Assembly: GCF_032144095.1 (NCBI RefSeq)
Contig: NZ_JAVSNJ010000008.1
Location: 32,920-96,919, forward strand
DNA from: Sphaerochaeta sp032144095
GTDB taxonomy: Bacteria; Spirochaetota; Spirochaetia; Sphaerochaetales; Sphaerochaetaceae
Length of the DNA stretch: 64,000 bases
Direction: 5' to 3'
Position 1 is the stretch's first letter; every line of letters starts with the position of its first letter. The position numbers and the translations under genes were made by a program. Shown here piece by piece: positions 8,395-17,239 of this stretch. Below the pieces are notes generated by a model. The model was not told the origin of the DNA and did no database searches. It was given only the letters and a program-made list of their open reading frames with translations.

Positions 8395-9474
8395 CTAACG
8401 GGCAGCTTTTACCTTGTCCAGGGTCTTTCCTTCCATCTCCTCAATGCCTGCTGGGACGGTGGGATACCAGTTGATGTTGGCCAATACTTCTGGAGGAAGG
8501 CCACGGGTGAAGTTTGCCCTGATCTCGGGATCGAGGAAGTTCACGGCATCCTTGGATGCTGTTCCGTAGGTCTCACGGTTGGTAAAGAATGCGGCATTCT
8601 CTGCCCTCAACATAAAGTTGATGTATGCATAGGCTGCATCGAGGTTCTCGCTCTTTGCCGGAATGGCGAAGGTGTCAACCCAGGCCAAGGCACCGCTGCT
8701 GGGGGCAAAGTAATCGATGTTTGGGTTCTCGGAGTGGAGTTTCCATCCTGCCTGTTCCCATGCAGAAGCAGCCCAGACCTCTTCAGAACGCAGGGATTGG
8801 AGCAACTGGTCCCCATTGTCCCAATAGGTCTTTACCGAAGGCTTGCCGGCGATGAGGACCTTCTCCATCTCGTTGAGGAACTTCTGGTATCCTGCAGGGT
8901 CGTTGTAGAGGGAGAAAGGATCATAGCCAAGGGAGAATCCCATGCCAATGAGCGTTGGTCTCTTCAAGCGGTAGGAGACCCTTCCGGCATACTTGGGATC
9001 GAGCAGATCCTTGAAATCCTTGATATTGGGGGCCTTTGCCGTGTTGACCACCAACCCCTCTGTACCATAGATATGGGGGACAGCATAGGACTTGCCTCCA
9101 ACGAGGGTGTTCTTCTTGACTGCCTCAAGCAAGGAGGGGTCTATCTGGTTAGTATCAAGACGGGTGTAGTCGATGGGCTGATAGATCGCATACTGCTCCA
9201 CGACAGAGGATATGCGGTCCTGAGATGGCTGGGCAAGGTCAAAACCACCACCACGGGTTGCCCTGAGTTTGCTTATCATCTCTTCGTTGTTGCTGAGGGT
9301 GACCTCTACCTTGTAGCCTGTCTCAGCGGTAAACTTGTCCAACAATTCTTGTGGGGCATAGCCTGACCAGGTGATGATGCGAAGGACTGGGTTCTTTGCT
9401 TCACCAGAGGCTTGCGCAAAGAGGGATGTCCCTACGACCATAAGAACCAAGAGAACCAGAACGAGTTTCTTCAT
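8395..9474 (-). CDS. potD: PotD-like periplasmic polyamine-binding protein
   Basis: A 359-residue extracellular solute-binding protein. It begins MKKLVLVLLVLMVVGTSLFA, a signal peptide without a lipobox Cys, followed by the family start LRIITWSGYAPQELLDKF. AAGGAGG stands seven to eight bases before this ATG, so the 27-residue upstream extension is rejected. It delivers spermidine or putrescine to PotABC. A second, lipid-anchored PotD homologue without permeases lies at 26634-27713. Confidence 0.92.
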   Translation of the reverse strand: MKKLVLVLLVLMVVGTSLFAQASGEAKNPVLRIITWSGYAPQELLDKFTAETGYKVEVTLSNNEEMISKLRATRGGGFDLAQPSQDRISSVVEQYAIYQPIDYTRLDTNQIDPSLLEAVKKNTLVGGKSYAVPHIYGTEGLVVNTAKAPNIKDFKDLLDPKYAGRVSYRLKRPTLIGMGFSLGYDPFSLYNDPAGYQKFLNEMEKVLIAGKPSVKTYWDNGDQLLQSLRSEEVWAASAWEQAGWKLHSENPNIDYFAPSSGALAWVDTFAIPAKSENLDAAYAYINFMLRAENAAFFTNRETYGTASKDAVNFLDPEIRANFTRGLPPEVLANINWYPTVPAGIEEMEGKTLDKVKAAR

Positions 9475-9564
9475 ACCTAATTCCTCCTTTAGGAATATGA
9501 GGAGCTCACTGTCTTCTATTTGCACATCCCTTGTTGTATACCTTACAGCCTGCACCTCAAGACC

Positions 9565-9593
9565 ATGGTATGCCCTGCCATTGCATAAGTCAA
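9565..9593 (-). promoter_or_regulatory. Predicted potD promoter
   Basis: Minus-strand TTGACT, a 17-base spacer and TACCAT, about 90 bases upstream of the potD start. Spacing is ideal and the -35 is one base from consensus. Confidence 0.55.
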
Positions 9594-9830
9594 TTCTAAA
9601 TTACAAAGAGCAAAACTGTGGTATCACTGCAAAATCATAGTCCTGTTTTGCAAAACAAACACATTCACCAACCATGTGTCGGCGATACTACTGGTCTGTC
9701 GTGTGGGAAGTTAAGGATCCTTTTCTGGAGCTTCTACTTCGAGATGAAGTAGCAGTATGCCTATGAGGGTAGGAAGGGAACAATTCAGGTATCTTTCGAA
9801 TAGTACGATTGCATGCCAGGATCCTCAGAC

Positions 9831-9858
9831 AAAGAAAAGGGAGCTGCATGCAGCTCCC
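9831..9858 (-). terminator. Terminator after pheT
   Basis: The 20-base palindrome 9839-9858 (GGGAGCTGCA half site) is followed on the minus strand by TTTTCTTT. It lies about 45 bases beyond the pheT stop and separates it from the pot operon. Confidence 0.8.
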
Positions 9859-9904
9859 CATCCAGTACATAACCCTTTGGCTATCCGTGCTCTGGCCTAC
9901 CCTT

Positions 9905-11602
9905 CTAGTTGGCCATCACCAGGTCCAGGTCAATCTCACAGGCAACAGTCGGCATGCCACAACCCCAGTTTTCCAATACCTGGGGGTGTATCTCGCCAAA
10001 GACGCCGACCTTGATGTCCCCGATCATGACAGCGGCACTTCTTCCGGGGATGAAGCGGGTATCACTCTCAAGGGAGGCAAGAGAGTACTCCTTGCCAAGG
10101 AAATACATCAGGGTGTTTACCAAGGAGGAGGCCTCATTGAAGCCCATGACACTGTCAGAGCTGAGGAAGCCCAGATAGTTTCTGGTTGTAGTCCCACTGT
10201 TATCCGTATCATCAAGGAAGGCAACCTTGCCCACCTCGAAGATCTTGTGCGGGAAGGGAGCATGGCCTGAGACACTCTCACTCTCCATCAGGGAGGGAAT
10301 GATCGAGGGCCGCACCATCTCGTAGTTCTCGCTCATCGGATTGGAGATGGAGATGTAGGACTTTCCATCAACCTGCATGTTGTCCACATACTCTTTTCTT
10401 GAACCAAGGTAGTTGTAGACCATCTCCTGGAAGCCGAGGCCTACCATGATGTCCTTAACCTTGCGTCCCAGCTCCTCGGCAGCGGTAAGCCTGCCGACGG
10501 TGAAGTCCTGAGGCATCTCAGGCTCGAAGTTGCCCAAACCATATCCGATCATGATGTCCTCAACCAGGTCAGCCGAGTGGAGGAAGTCGTTGCGGAACTC
10601 AGGGACTGTAGCGTAGATCGTGTCGTCGCTGTAGAAGGCATAGATGCCCATCTTCTTCAGGGAAGCAACTGCCTCCTCGCCACTCATCTTCTCCCCCAAG
10701 GTCTTGTGGACCAGGGAGAGCGGGCAAGAAGCCGGCTCCTGGAAGTAGTATGGGACGGTGATCTCCTTGCCAAACTCGGTCTCTTCAGGATAGATGACCT
10801 TGACAGGGAGGATCTCAAAACCCAAGTCACTCATATCGCATGCCATGATGGAGGCAGCGAGAAGCATATCACGCAGGTCAGAGCCGGAGAGCTCGAGGAA
10901 GAGCTCGTCATCCCCTATCTCGACAGCCCCAATCCGGGCACTGTTGATGACAGGAGGAAAGGAGAGGGTATCGCCATTATCGTCGGTGATGTAGGGAAAG
11001 AGCGGACTGCCAGAGACAATATGGCCGAACTCCTTGCCCTTGGGATGCACCGAGCAGATCTCCCTGAGGGTAAGCTTCTCACTCATCCCAAGCGGGACAA
11101 AGCTGGTGGTATCCGGATCGACACCCTGGTAGTGCACTGGGTACTTGATGAGGGCCGATCGGTAGATGCCCATGGCTATGGTCTTGCGCTTGCGCCCAAA
11201 GTTAGAGCAAAGCTTCTCCTGGCTCTGGATAAGGGCCTCAAGGTCATGCTCATTTACCTTGTGTCCCTTTGCAGCAAAGGCAACACAGTAGGGACGGACA
11301 GAGAGGACAGAGCTGTGGACATGCACCTCACGCCCCTCGTGGTCAAAGGACTCTTCATTGGTGGAACAGAAGTCATAGACAGGAGCCTCGACACCCCAAT
11401 AGGATTTCAGAAGGCGTGCAACACCGGCAGCTGACCAGAGGTCGGGCCGGTTGGTGTCATTGAGTTCAATCTTGAGGATATCCCCTTCATGCCCGTCGAG
11501 TTCGGCCTTTGCAACAGGAAGAATATCTTCCAGCTGGCTATCGGTGAGGGTTTTTCCCAGCAAGCCATAGAACAGCTCACCTGTAGTTTCAATCTTTGGC
11601 AT
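9905..11602 (-). CDS. pheT: PheT, phenylalanyl-tRNA synthetase beta subunit (archaeal type)
   Basis: A 565-residue PheRS beta subunit, much shorter than the roughly 800 residues of ordinary bacterial PheT and lacking the N-terminal tRNA-binding extension. It begins MPKIETTGELFYGLLGKTL and contains B3/B4- and B5-like regions; the stretch ELNDTNRPDLWSAAGVARLL is typical of the archaeal form. Spirochaetes are known to carry this horizontally acquired type. Its ATG overlaps the pheS stop by one base, so the two subunits are co-translated. Confidence 0.94.
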   Translation of the reverse strand: MPKIETTGELFYGLLGKTLTDSQLEDILPVAKAELDGHEGDILKIELNDTNRPDLWSAAGVARLLKSYWGVEAPVYDFCSTNEESFDHEGREVHVHSSVLSVRPYCVAFAAKGHKVNEHDLEALIQSQEKLCSNFGRKRKTIAMGIYRSALIKYPVHYQGVDPDTTSFVPLGMSEKLTLREICSVHPKGKEFGHIVSGSPLFPYITDDNGDTLSFPPVINSARIGAVEIGDDELFLELSGSDLRDMLLAASIMACDMSDLGFEILPVKVIYPEETEFGKEITVPYYFQEPASCPLSLVHKTLGEKMSGEEAVASLKKMGIYAFYSDDTIYATVPEFRNDFLHSADLVEDIMIGYGLGNFEPEMPQDFTVGRLTAAEELGRKVKDIMVGLGFQEMVYNYLGSRKEYVDNMQVDGKSYISISNPMSENYEMVRPSIIPSLMESESVSGHAPFPHKIFEVGKVAFLDDTDNSGTTTRNYLGFLSSDSVMGFNEASSLVNTLMYFLGKEYSLASLESDTRFIPGRSAAVMIGDIKVGVFGEIHPQVLENWGCGMPTVACEIDLDLVMAN

Positions 11603-13140
11603 TAGTTTCCCCTCCTCGTGCGTACCGACTCAATGTTCGGGGTAAAGAGTTCACGAAGGTCATTCAGACCGAGGTGCATCAGGGCCATGCGGTCGATACC
11701 AAGCCCCCAGGCCAGGACAGGGACATCAATCCCCAGGGCCTTCGTTACCTCAGGGCGGAATATTCCACTTCCACCCAGTTCGAACCATCCCAGGACAGGA
11801 TGCTTGATGTGCACTTCAATGGAAGGCTCGGTGAACGGGAAGTAGCCAGGTACATACTTGACCTCTTCAGCTCCGGCGATCTCTTCGGCAAACATCTTCA
11901 ACAGCCCCAGCAGGGTCTTCAGGTTTACATCATTGCCAAGCACGATACCTTCGGTCTGGTAGAAGTCAGCGCCATGGGTGGCATCGACCTGGTCGTAGCG
12001 GAAACATCGGGCAACACCGAAGTACTTGCCAGGAACCTTTGCAGTGGGAAGCTGGCGGGCAGAGAGGACAGTCCCCTGGCTTCTCAGTACCTGGCGTCGG
12101 GTAAACTCATGGTCGAATTTGTAGCCCCAGCCACGGCTACCGGTATTCCAGCCATCCTCATGGGTCTGGGAAACCTGGCTAAGCCAAGGTTCCTCAATCT
12201 TCTTGCAATGGACAGGATCCTTCACATAGTAGACGTCATGGATGTCGCGGGCACTGTGGAACTGTGGCATGAAAAGGGCATCACCATTCCAGAACTCGTT
12301 TTCGACAAGGGAGCCGTCGAACTCCTCAAAGCCGAGGGCACAAAGCTTGTCCTTCACCCATTGCAGATAGTTGCCATAGGCGTTGTGCCTGCCGGGGATG
12401 AGGCGCGAGGTCGGGGCATTGAGGCCGTAGGGCCTGAAGGAACCACTCTTCCAGCTCCCGCTTGAGAGCATCTCAGCGGTGACAGAACCGAGCTCTTCAC
12501 CGGTGATGTTCTGCTCGAAAATTGCTTTTCGGGCCAACTCGCCGTTCTCGGTCAAAGCGAAGACAAGGTCCTCACGTTCGGCCATCTTGAAGGGGGAGTT
12601 GGTAGCACCACGCTTCTTCGCGATCTTGGCCATCGCACCCCTCTCGTCATCGGAAAGCGAGCTCTCTGCAATTTCACCGGAAAGGCCCTTGGTGAGCAAG
12701 GAGGCAGCAACCTCCACTTCAAGAGGAAGCGTGTTGCTTTTCAGGGCGGCCTTGTTGTCCTGGTTCATGAAGGCAACACCAGCCTTGGATAGTTGGCCGA
12801 ATGCAGAACCGATCTCGCTCTTGTCCAGACTGAGCTTTTCGGCTATCTCAGGAAGGGTATGCTCGCCATCCTTCGCAAGGAGGGCAAAGATGCGCTGGGC
12901 AGGGGTGCCTTTCTCCTGCTGCTCACGGCCGAAGTCAGTAAGTTCATAGAACACACCTTTGGTGCGGCTTGTTTCGATCAGGTATCCCTTGGCGCTCAAC
13001 CAGCTGAAAGCCTGGTTGCACTGCCCTACTTTGTAGCCGAGCTCCTCAACGATACGCTCCCCTGTAATACTTTCACCGAGGGCGACATGCCTGAGAAGGC
13101 GGACTTCAAGGGGATGTAAGTTCTTTACATCAATATCCAT
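11602..13140 (-). CDS. pheS: PheS, phenylalanyl-tRNA synthetase alpha subunit (archaeal type)
   Basis: A 512-residue alpha subunit with the long N-terminal helical and winged-helix region of the archaeal/eukaryal class (residues 1-170). The class II catalytic core follows: motif 2 around YFGVARCFRYDQVDATH and motif 3 around VLAWGLGIDRMALM. AGGAG lies about ten bases before the ATG. No T-box is visible upstream, where only 64 bases separate it from the E1 gene. Confidence 0.95.
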   Translation of the reverse strand: MDIDVKNLHPLEVRLLRHVALGESITGERIVEELGYKVGQCNQAFSWLSAKGYLIETSRTKGVFYELTDFGREQQEKGTPAQRIFALLAKDGEHTLPEIAEKLSLDKSEIGSAFGQLSKAGVAFMNQDNKAALKSNTLPLEVEVAASLLTKGLSGEIAESSLSDDERGAMAKIAKKRGATNSPFKMAEREDLVFALTENGELARKAIFEQNITGEELGSVTAEMLSSGSWKSGSFRPYGLNAPTSRLIPGRHNAYGNYLQWVKDKLCALGFEEFDGSLVENEFWNGDALFMPQFHSARDIHDVYYVKDPVHCKKIEEPWLSQVSQTHEDGWNTGSRGWGYKFDHEFTRRQVLRSQGTVLSARQLPTAKVPGKYFGVARCFRYDQVDATHGADFYQTEGIVLGNDVNLKTLLGLLKMFAEEIAGAEEVKYVPGYFPFTEPSIEVHIKHPVLGWFELGGSGIFRPEVTKALGIDVPVLAWGLGIDRMALMHLGLNDLRELFTPNIESVRTRRGN

Positions 13141-13163
13141 GCTGTTAGTACTCCTGTAAATCA

Positions 13164-13184
13164 GCGCCGCAAAAGATGCGGCGC
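13164..13184 (-). terminator. Hairpin between the E1 gene and pheS
   Basis: A perfect 7-bp GC-only stem (13164-13170 with 13178-13184) and 7-base loop follow the E1 stop on the minus strand. The T-tract is short, so it may be a weak terminator or a partial barrier, leaving some read-through into pheS. Confidence 0.5.
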
Positions 13185-13204
13185 AAGTGGTCTCATTCTA
13201 GCCT

Positions 13205-15217
13205 CTACAGGGAAAAAAGGAAAGGCTCTGTCGGACGGAAAAGTCGGCGAACAGAGGCAACAACCTCTTCTTTTGTGGGAATGACCTGTTTTTCCAACTC
13301 GAGGGAGAAGGGAATCGGGCTCTCCTTGCCACAGAGACGCACAGGTGGAGAGACCAGGGAGGCAAAGCACTGTTCATCCGAAACAACCAGGGAGACCACC
13401 TCTGCACCATACCCACCTGCTTCAGGGCTGTCATGCACGACCAATAGCCTCTGGGTCTTCAGCACCGAACGGAGGATGGTCTCCTTGTCCATCGGCTTGA
13501 TGGTTGCAAGGTCGATGACCTCCACCTCTATCTCGTCCTGGGAGCTCAGGATGGTTGCCGCTTCCAGGCATGTCATGACGGCGTGGCTGTAGGAGACGAT
13601 GGTTACATGCTCACCCCGTTTCTTGACAACAGCCTTGCCCAAAGGCATCAGGTAGTCGCCATCACCAACCGGGCCAAGATTGTTGTACAGGTGCTTGTTC
13701 TCAAAATAGAGGACTGGGTTGTTGCTGCGTATGGAACTTTTGAGCAGGGCCTTGGCATCGCCTGGGCAGGAAGGCGCTACGATAATGAGTCCCGGCACGT
13801 TGGCAAACATCGCCTCCAGGCTCTGGGTATGCTGGGCCCCGTGGCCAGTACCGCTGCCGATCGGGGCACGGAGCACCATCGGGCAGGAGAGCTGGCCGGC
13901 ACTCATGAAGCTGGCCTTGGCCGCATGGTTGATGATGGGGTCGCTTGCAAGGGTGGAGAAATCACCATACATGATCTCCACCACCGGGCGCAGTCCTAGC
14001 ATGGAAGCCCCTACTGCAAGGCCTGTAAAGGCCTCTTCACTGACCGGGGTCTCATGCAGTTGGGAGGGGTGCTTCTCAAAGAGGGAGCCGGTTACCTTGA
14101 AACATCCACCATACTGGCCGATGTCCTCCCCAATGAGATGGACGGCCTTGTCGCGCGCCATCTCCTCATCGATGGCCTCACGGATCGCCTCACGGTAGCT
14201 TATCCTGCGTGTGGGTATCCCGTTTGAAAGGCGTAGGGCCACTTCTTCCTCAGGGGCAAAGAGATAGCCCATGGCCTGCTCAAGGCTCACATGGGAGTAG
14301 CGCAAGGCGATGGCTGCCTTTGCAGCCTCCTCAACCTTGAGCCTTTCAGCAAGTATGATGGAGGCCACATCCTCTTCGGTGAAGAGAGTACTGGCTACCA
14401 TGACCTTGGAAAACAGGGTAATGGGATCCCTCTGGAGCCAAAGGGACTCCTCCTCCCTACTTCTGTAGACACAACTGTCGCTTTTTGAATGGCCACAACT
14501 GCGATAGGTCTTCACCTCAAGGAAATAGGGACGGCTGGTGCTCCGGATCTTTTCCACTGCTATCTTTGCTGCCAGGTAGACAGCCTCGACATCATTGCCA
14601 TCGACGACTGCATACTCGATGTCATACCCCTCAGAACGCCTTGCGATGGAGTCAGTTGCCACCATCCTACGGGTAGCTGCACTCATCCCATAACCGTTGT
14701 TCTCACAGAAAAAGAGCACGGGAAGATCCCATACAGAAGCGAGGTTCATGCTTTCATGAACCGCACCCCGGCTGGTTGCACCATCGCCGAAGATGGCAAC
14801 GCTTATGGCAGGGCTCTTCTGATTCTTGAGAGCAAAGGCAATGCCTGTTGCAAGGTTCACACCACTGCCGACAACGGCAGAGGATCCTGCATTGAAGTGT
14901 TCGACATCTGTCATGTGCATGGAGCCGCCAAGGCCCTTGCAAATACCGTCGGATGAGCCAAACATCTCACTGAACATCTTTTGTTCGTCCGTTCCCCTGG
15001 CAATGGTATGCCCATGGCAACGATGGGTGGGAACTATCCAATCACTCTGGTTCAATGCAAGGGAGAGTCCAGCCTGTGTGGCCTCCTGCCCGATGGAAAG
15101 GTGGGTGGTCCCATGCATTTCCTTATGCTTGAAGAAGGTATCGATCATTTCCTCGAAATGGCGCGAACGTACCATGATTGACAGCGCTTCGTGCGCCTGT
15201 TCCCTAGAAAAATGCAT
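13205..15217 (-). CDS. Fused E1 alpha/beta 2-oxo acid dehydrogenase component
   Basis: A 670-residue protein joining both halves of a heterotetrameric thiamine-diphosphate E1. The alpha part (about 1-320) has HLSIGQEATQAG, HRCHGH and the ThDP motif GDGATSRGAVHESMN to ENNGYG. The beta part (about 345-665) has LIGEDIGQYGG, TPVSEEAFTGLAVG, APIGSGTGHGAQHTQS and the terminal ESPIPFS segment. It could act on pyruvate, acetoin or branched-chain 2-oxo acids; motifs do not decide, and no E2 or E3 gene is adjacent. The start MHFSREQ follows AAGGAG by five bases. Confidence 0.88.
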   Translation of the reverse strand: MHFSREQAHEALSIMVRSRHFEEMIDTFFKHKEMHGTTHLSIGQEATQAGLSLALNQSDWIVPTHRCHGHTIARGTDEQKMFSEMFGSSDGICKGLGGSMHMTDVEHFNAGSSAVVGSGVNLATGIAFALKNQKSPAISVAIFGDGATSRGAVHESMNLASVWDLPVLFFCENNGYGMSAATRRMVATDSIARRSEGYDIEYAVVDGNDVEAVYLAAKIAVEKIRSTSRPYFLEVKTYRSCGHSKSDSCVYRSREEESLWLQRDPITLFSKVMVASTLFTEEDVASIILAERLKVEEAAKAAIALRYSHVSLEQAMGYLFAPEEEVALRLSNGIPTRRISYREAIREAIDEEMARDKAVHLIGEDIGQYGGCFKVTGSLFEKHPSQLHETPVSEEAFTGLAVGASMLGLRPVVEIMYGDFSTLASDPIINHAAKASFMSAGQLSCPMVLRAPIGSGTGHGAQHTQSLEAMFANVPGLIIVAPSCPGDAKALLKSSIRSNNPVLYFENKHLYNNLGPVGDGDYLMPLGKAVVKKRGEHVTIVSYSHAVMTCLEAATILSSQDEIEVEVIDLATIKPMDKETILRSVLKTQRLLVVHDSPEAGGYGAEVVSLVVSDEQCFASLVSPPVRLCGKESPIPFSLELEKQVIPTKEEVVASVRRLFRPTEPFLFSL

Positions 15218-15296
15218 CTTTGCTCCTTGGCAGGATATGGAGTCCCGCCCTTTCAAGCCATAAGGCCCGAAGCTATACTATTGTAGTGCTCCCAGC

Positions 15297-15812
15297 CTAT
15301 TGATTGGCCAGTATTTTGTCAATAAAACCTACATATACAGTGTGGTAATCTTCGTCACCATAGTGCTCTTCGATCTCGGGGAGCACAAACTGGGATTTCT
15401 CTATCTGCATCACAGAGGCCTTGGTACAGGAGAAAACCAACGAAGCCTGCCTGAAGGTTACACGGTCAGGTCCTGAATCGGTAGGGATGTAGTCGGGTTG
15501 CAGGCCGGTAGCTGCAATCTTGTCCCCATCCCGGCCACTATGCTGGCCGCACCAGAGCAGGGTATCCTTCATGTCGGATCCAAGGAATGAACAGGTAAAG
15601 CCATCGGATTCCTCAAGGAACTTGTGGGTGTGCCTGCTTCCCCGTACAAAGACGGTCACCATGTTCCTTCCCCACAGCACCCCCATGGCACCCCAGGATG
15701 CAGTCATGACATTGAAATGCTCAGGACTGCCTGCGGTGATGAGGAATCCATCCTTCCCTATTGCGGTAAAGGGATTCATCTCCAATACATCAGCTGCTAC
15801 TTCAACATACAT
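15297..15812 (-). CDS. Flavin reductase-like FMN-binding split-barrel protein
   Basis: A 171-residue protein resembling the flavin reductase / flavoredoxin family. GFLITAGSPEHFNVMTASWGAMGVLWGRNMVTVFVRGSRHTHKFLEE is the usual FMN-binding core. It should bind FMN and transfer electrons from NAD(P)H or another donor; the partner cannot be read here. The start MYVEVAADVL follows AGGAGG by six bases, so a 29-residue longer reading is dropped. A good promoter stands upstream. Confidence 0.82.
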   Translation of the reverse strand: MYVEVAADVLEMNPFTAIGKDGFLITAGSPEHFNVMTASWGAMGVLWGRNMVTVFVRGSRHTHKFLEESDGFTCSFLGSDMKDTLLWCGQHSGRDGDKIAATGLQPDYIPTDSGPDRVTFRQASLVFSCTKASVMQIEKSQFVLPEIEEHYGDEDYHTVYVGFIDKILANQ

Positions 15813-15836
15813 CGAGGGCCTCCTAACGTCACCATC

Positions 15837-15865
15837 AGTGTAACTTCTGGCAATACTGCGGTCAA
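15837..15865 (-). promoter_or_regulatory. Predicted promoter of the flavin reductase gene
   Basis: Minus-strand TTGACC, 17-base spacer, TACACT, ending about 25 bases before the start codon. Confidence 0.55.
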
Positions 15866-16035
15866 GTAGGCATTTTTTATGGAGAGGAGATACTGGCACG
15901 ACTGCGGATTGCTTTTTCGGAATCGCTCAATTGTCTCTTACCTACACCCGGTCGTAGCAGCAAGCCAGCCATTGCCTTCCTGGCATGATCCTTCGCTGCA
16001 CTCTTTTTCCAGTGGCGGCAACCCCATATCCGACA

Positions 16036-16064
16036 TTGACACTCCCCTGTTTTTCGAGTATTCC
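16036..16064 (+). promoter_or_regulatory. Predicted promoter of hpt-purA
   Basis: TTGACA, a 17-base spacer and TATTCC, about 55 bases before the hpt start. The -35 is a perfect consensus. Confidence 0.6.
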
Positions 16065-16118
16065 TACCCTATACAGACATGGTACAAACAGGGCAACCTG
16101 TTTCGTTGAGGAGGCCCA

Positions 16119-16676
16119 ATGAATCATTCCCTCTCGATCCCTGCTTTGACAGAGGATCTTTCGCGTGTTCTCATCGATGCAGACACGATCGACCGAAGAG
16201 TTAACGAGCTTGCAAGAAAAATCAGTGCAGACTATGCCGATACCGATGGCACCCTCCTGCTTGTTGGTGTCTTGAAGGGCTCATTCATCTTTATTGCCGA
16301 CCTTGCACGCAAGCTCTCGGTCAACCATGTGGTTGACTTCATCGCCCTCTCCTCCTACAAAGGGGACCAGAGCGGCAACGTCCGTCTTTTGATGGACACC
16401 CGTGAGAATATGGAAAACCGACATGTGCTCATCATTGAGGACATCCTCGACAGCGGCAACACCCTCGACTACCTTATCCGTAACTTCAGGACCCGCAATC
16501 CTGCCTCAGTGAAGACAGCCGTCCTGTTGGACAAGCCCGATAGGCACTGTGTGCCCATCACCATCGACTATCTTGGTTTCACAATCCCCGATGTCTGGGT
16601 TGTCGGGTACGGACTTGACTATAACGAAAAGTATCGGACCCTTCCCTATATAGCAGAAATGTTTCCACAAGCCTAA
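16119..16676 (+). CDS. hpt: Hypoxanthine phosphoribosyltransferase
   Basis: A 185-residue type I phosphoribosyltransferase that salvages hypoxanthine (and often guanine) with PRPP. The PRPP loop VLIIEDILDSGNTLDYL, the flexible-loop ALSSYKGD and the base-recognition region PDVWVVGYGLDYNEKYRTLPYI are diagnostic. GAGGAGG lies four bases before the ATG. It opens a three-gene purine operon with a second phosphoribosyltransferase and purA, matching IMP salvage with its conversion to AMP. Confidence 0.94.
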   Translation: MNHSLSIPALTEDLSRVLIDADTIDRRVNELARKISADYADTDGTLLLVGVLKGSFIFIADLARKLSVNHVVDFIALSSYKGDQSGNVRLLMDTRENMENRHVLIIEDILDSGNTLDYLIRNFRTRNPASVKTAVLLDKPDRHCVPITIDYLGFTIPDVWVVGYGLDYNEKYRTLPYIAEMFPQA

Positions 16677-16693
16677 ACGCCAAGGAGCGAGAG

Positions 16694-17239
16694 ATGGACA
16701 AGAAAAAGTTCTATGTAAGTTACAATTCGGTTCACAAGTTGGTGAAAAACCTAAGCGAGCAGCTTATCTCCACCGGCTTCGACCCGGATGTGATCGTTGC
16801 AATCGGAAGTGGTGGGTTCATCCCTGCCAGGATCATGAAGACCTTCATCAATCGCCCTATCTATGCAGTGGGAATCTCCTACTACGGAATTGACAACAAG
16901 CACAAGGACCACCCTACCAAGATCCAGTGGATCGACGAGGTGCAGTCCCAGCTGGAAGGGAAGAAGGTCCTGCTCATCGACGAGGTTGACGACACCCGCG
17001 CCACGCTGGCATACTGCGTTGGGGAACTGTTGAAGTTCAAGCCTGAGGAGATTGCAGTCCTGGTCCTGCACAACAAGCAGAAGGACAAGGATGTCGAGTT
17101 CCCTATCGAAATCAAACGCTACTTCGCAGGCCTGGAGCTGGGCAATGTCTGGATCAAGTACCCATGGGATGCTGAGGACATTGAAGAGCACACGGAAAAC
17201 GAACGAATCATGCTTGAGCAGACCAAGGAGCGCACCTGA
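16694..17239 (+). CDS. Phosphoribosyltransferase, probable purine base type
   Basis: A 181-residue protein with the PRPP-binding motif VLLIDEVDDTRATLAY and an N-terminal VIAIGSGGFIPARIMKTF. It resembles the XPRT/HPT1-like branch (COG2236 type) rather than Hpt; xanthine or guanine is a likely base, but specificity cannot be read. GGAGCGAGAG precedes the start, and its stop overlaps the purA start by one base. Confidence 0.8.
   Translation: MDKKKFYVSYNSVHKLVKNLSEQLISTGFDPDVIVAIGSGGFIPARIMKTFINRPIYAVGISYYGIDNKHKDHPTKIQWIDEVQSQLEGKKVLLIDEVDDTRATLAYCVGELLKFKPEEIAVLVLHNKQKDKDVEFPIEIKRYFAGLELGNVWIKYPWDAEDIEEHTENERIMLEQTKERT

Larger units (their letters stand above)
9475..9904. other. Intergenic region between pheT and potD
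   Basis: About 430 bases without a supported gene. It holds the pheT terminator on the left strand reading (9831-9858) and the potD promoter (9565-9593). Short reading frames here have no recognisable features. The potD leader is about 85 bases long. Confidence 0.7.
15813..16118. other. Divergent intergenic region
   Basis: About 305 bases between the flavin reductase and hpt. It holds a promoter reading left (15837-15865) and one reading right (16036-16064). The middle shows no gene-like structure. Confidence 0.7.

Noticed and set aside
8194..9366. 390-codon open frame on the plus strand
   Set aside because: It is antisense to potA and potD, both well supported, and has no ribosome site or family resemblance.
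13141..13204. Possible T-box leader before pheS
   Set aside because: The gap is only 64 bases and contains a single short hairpin; no T-box sequence is visible.
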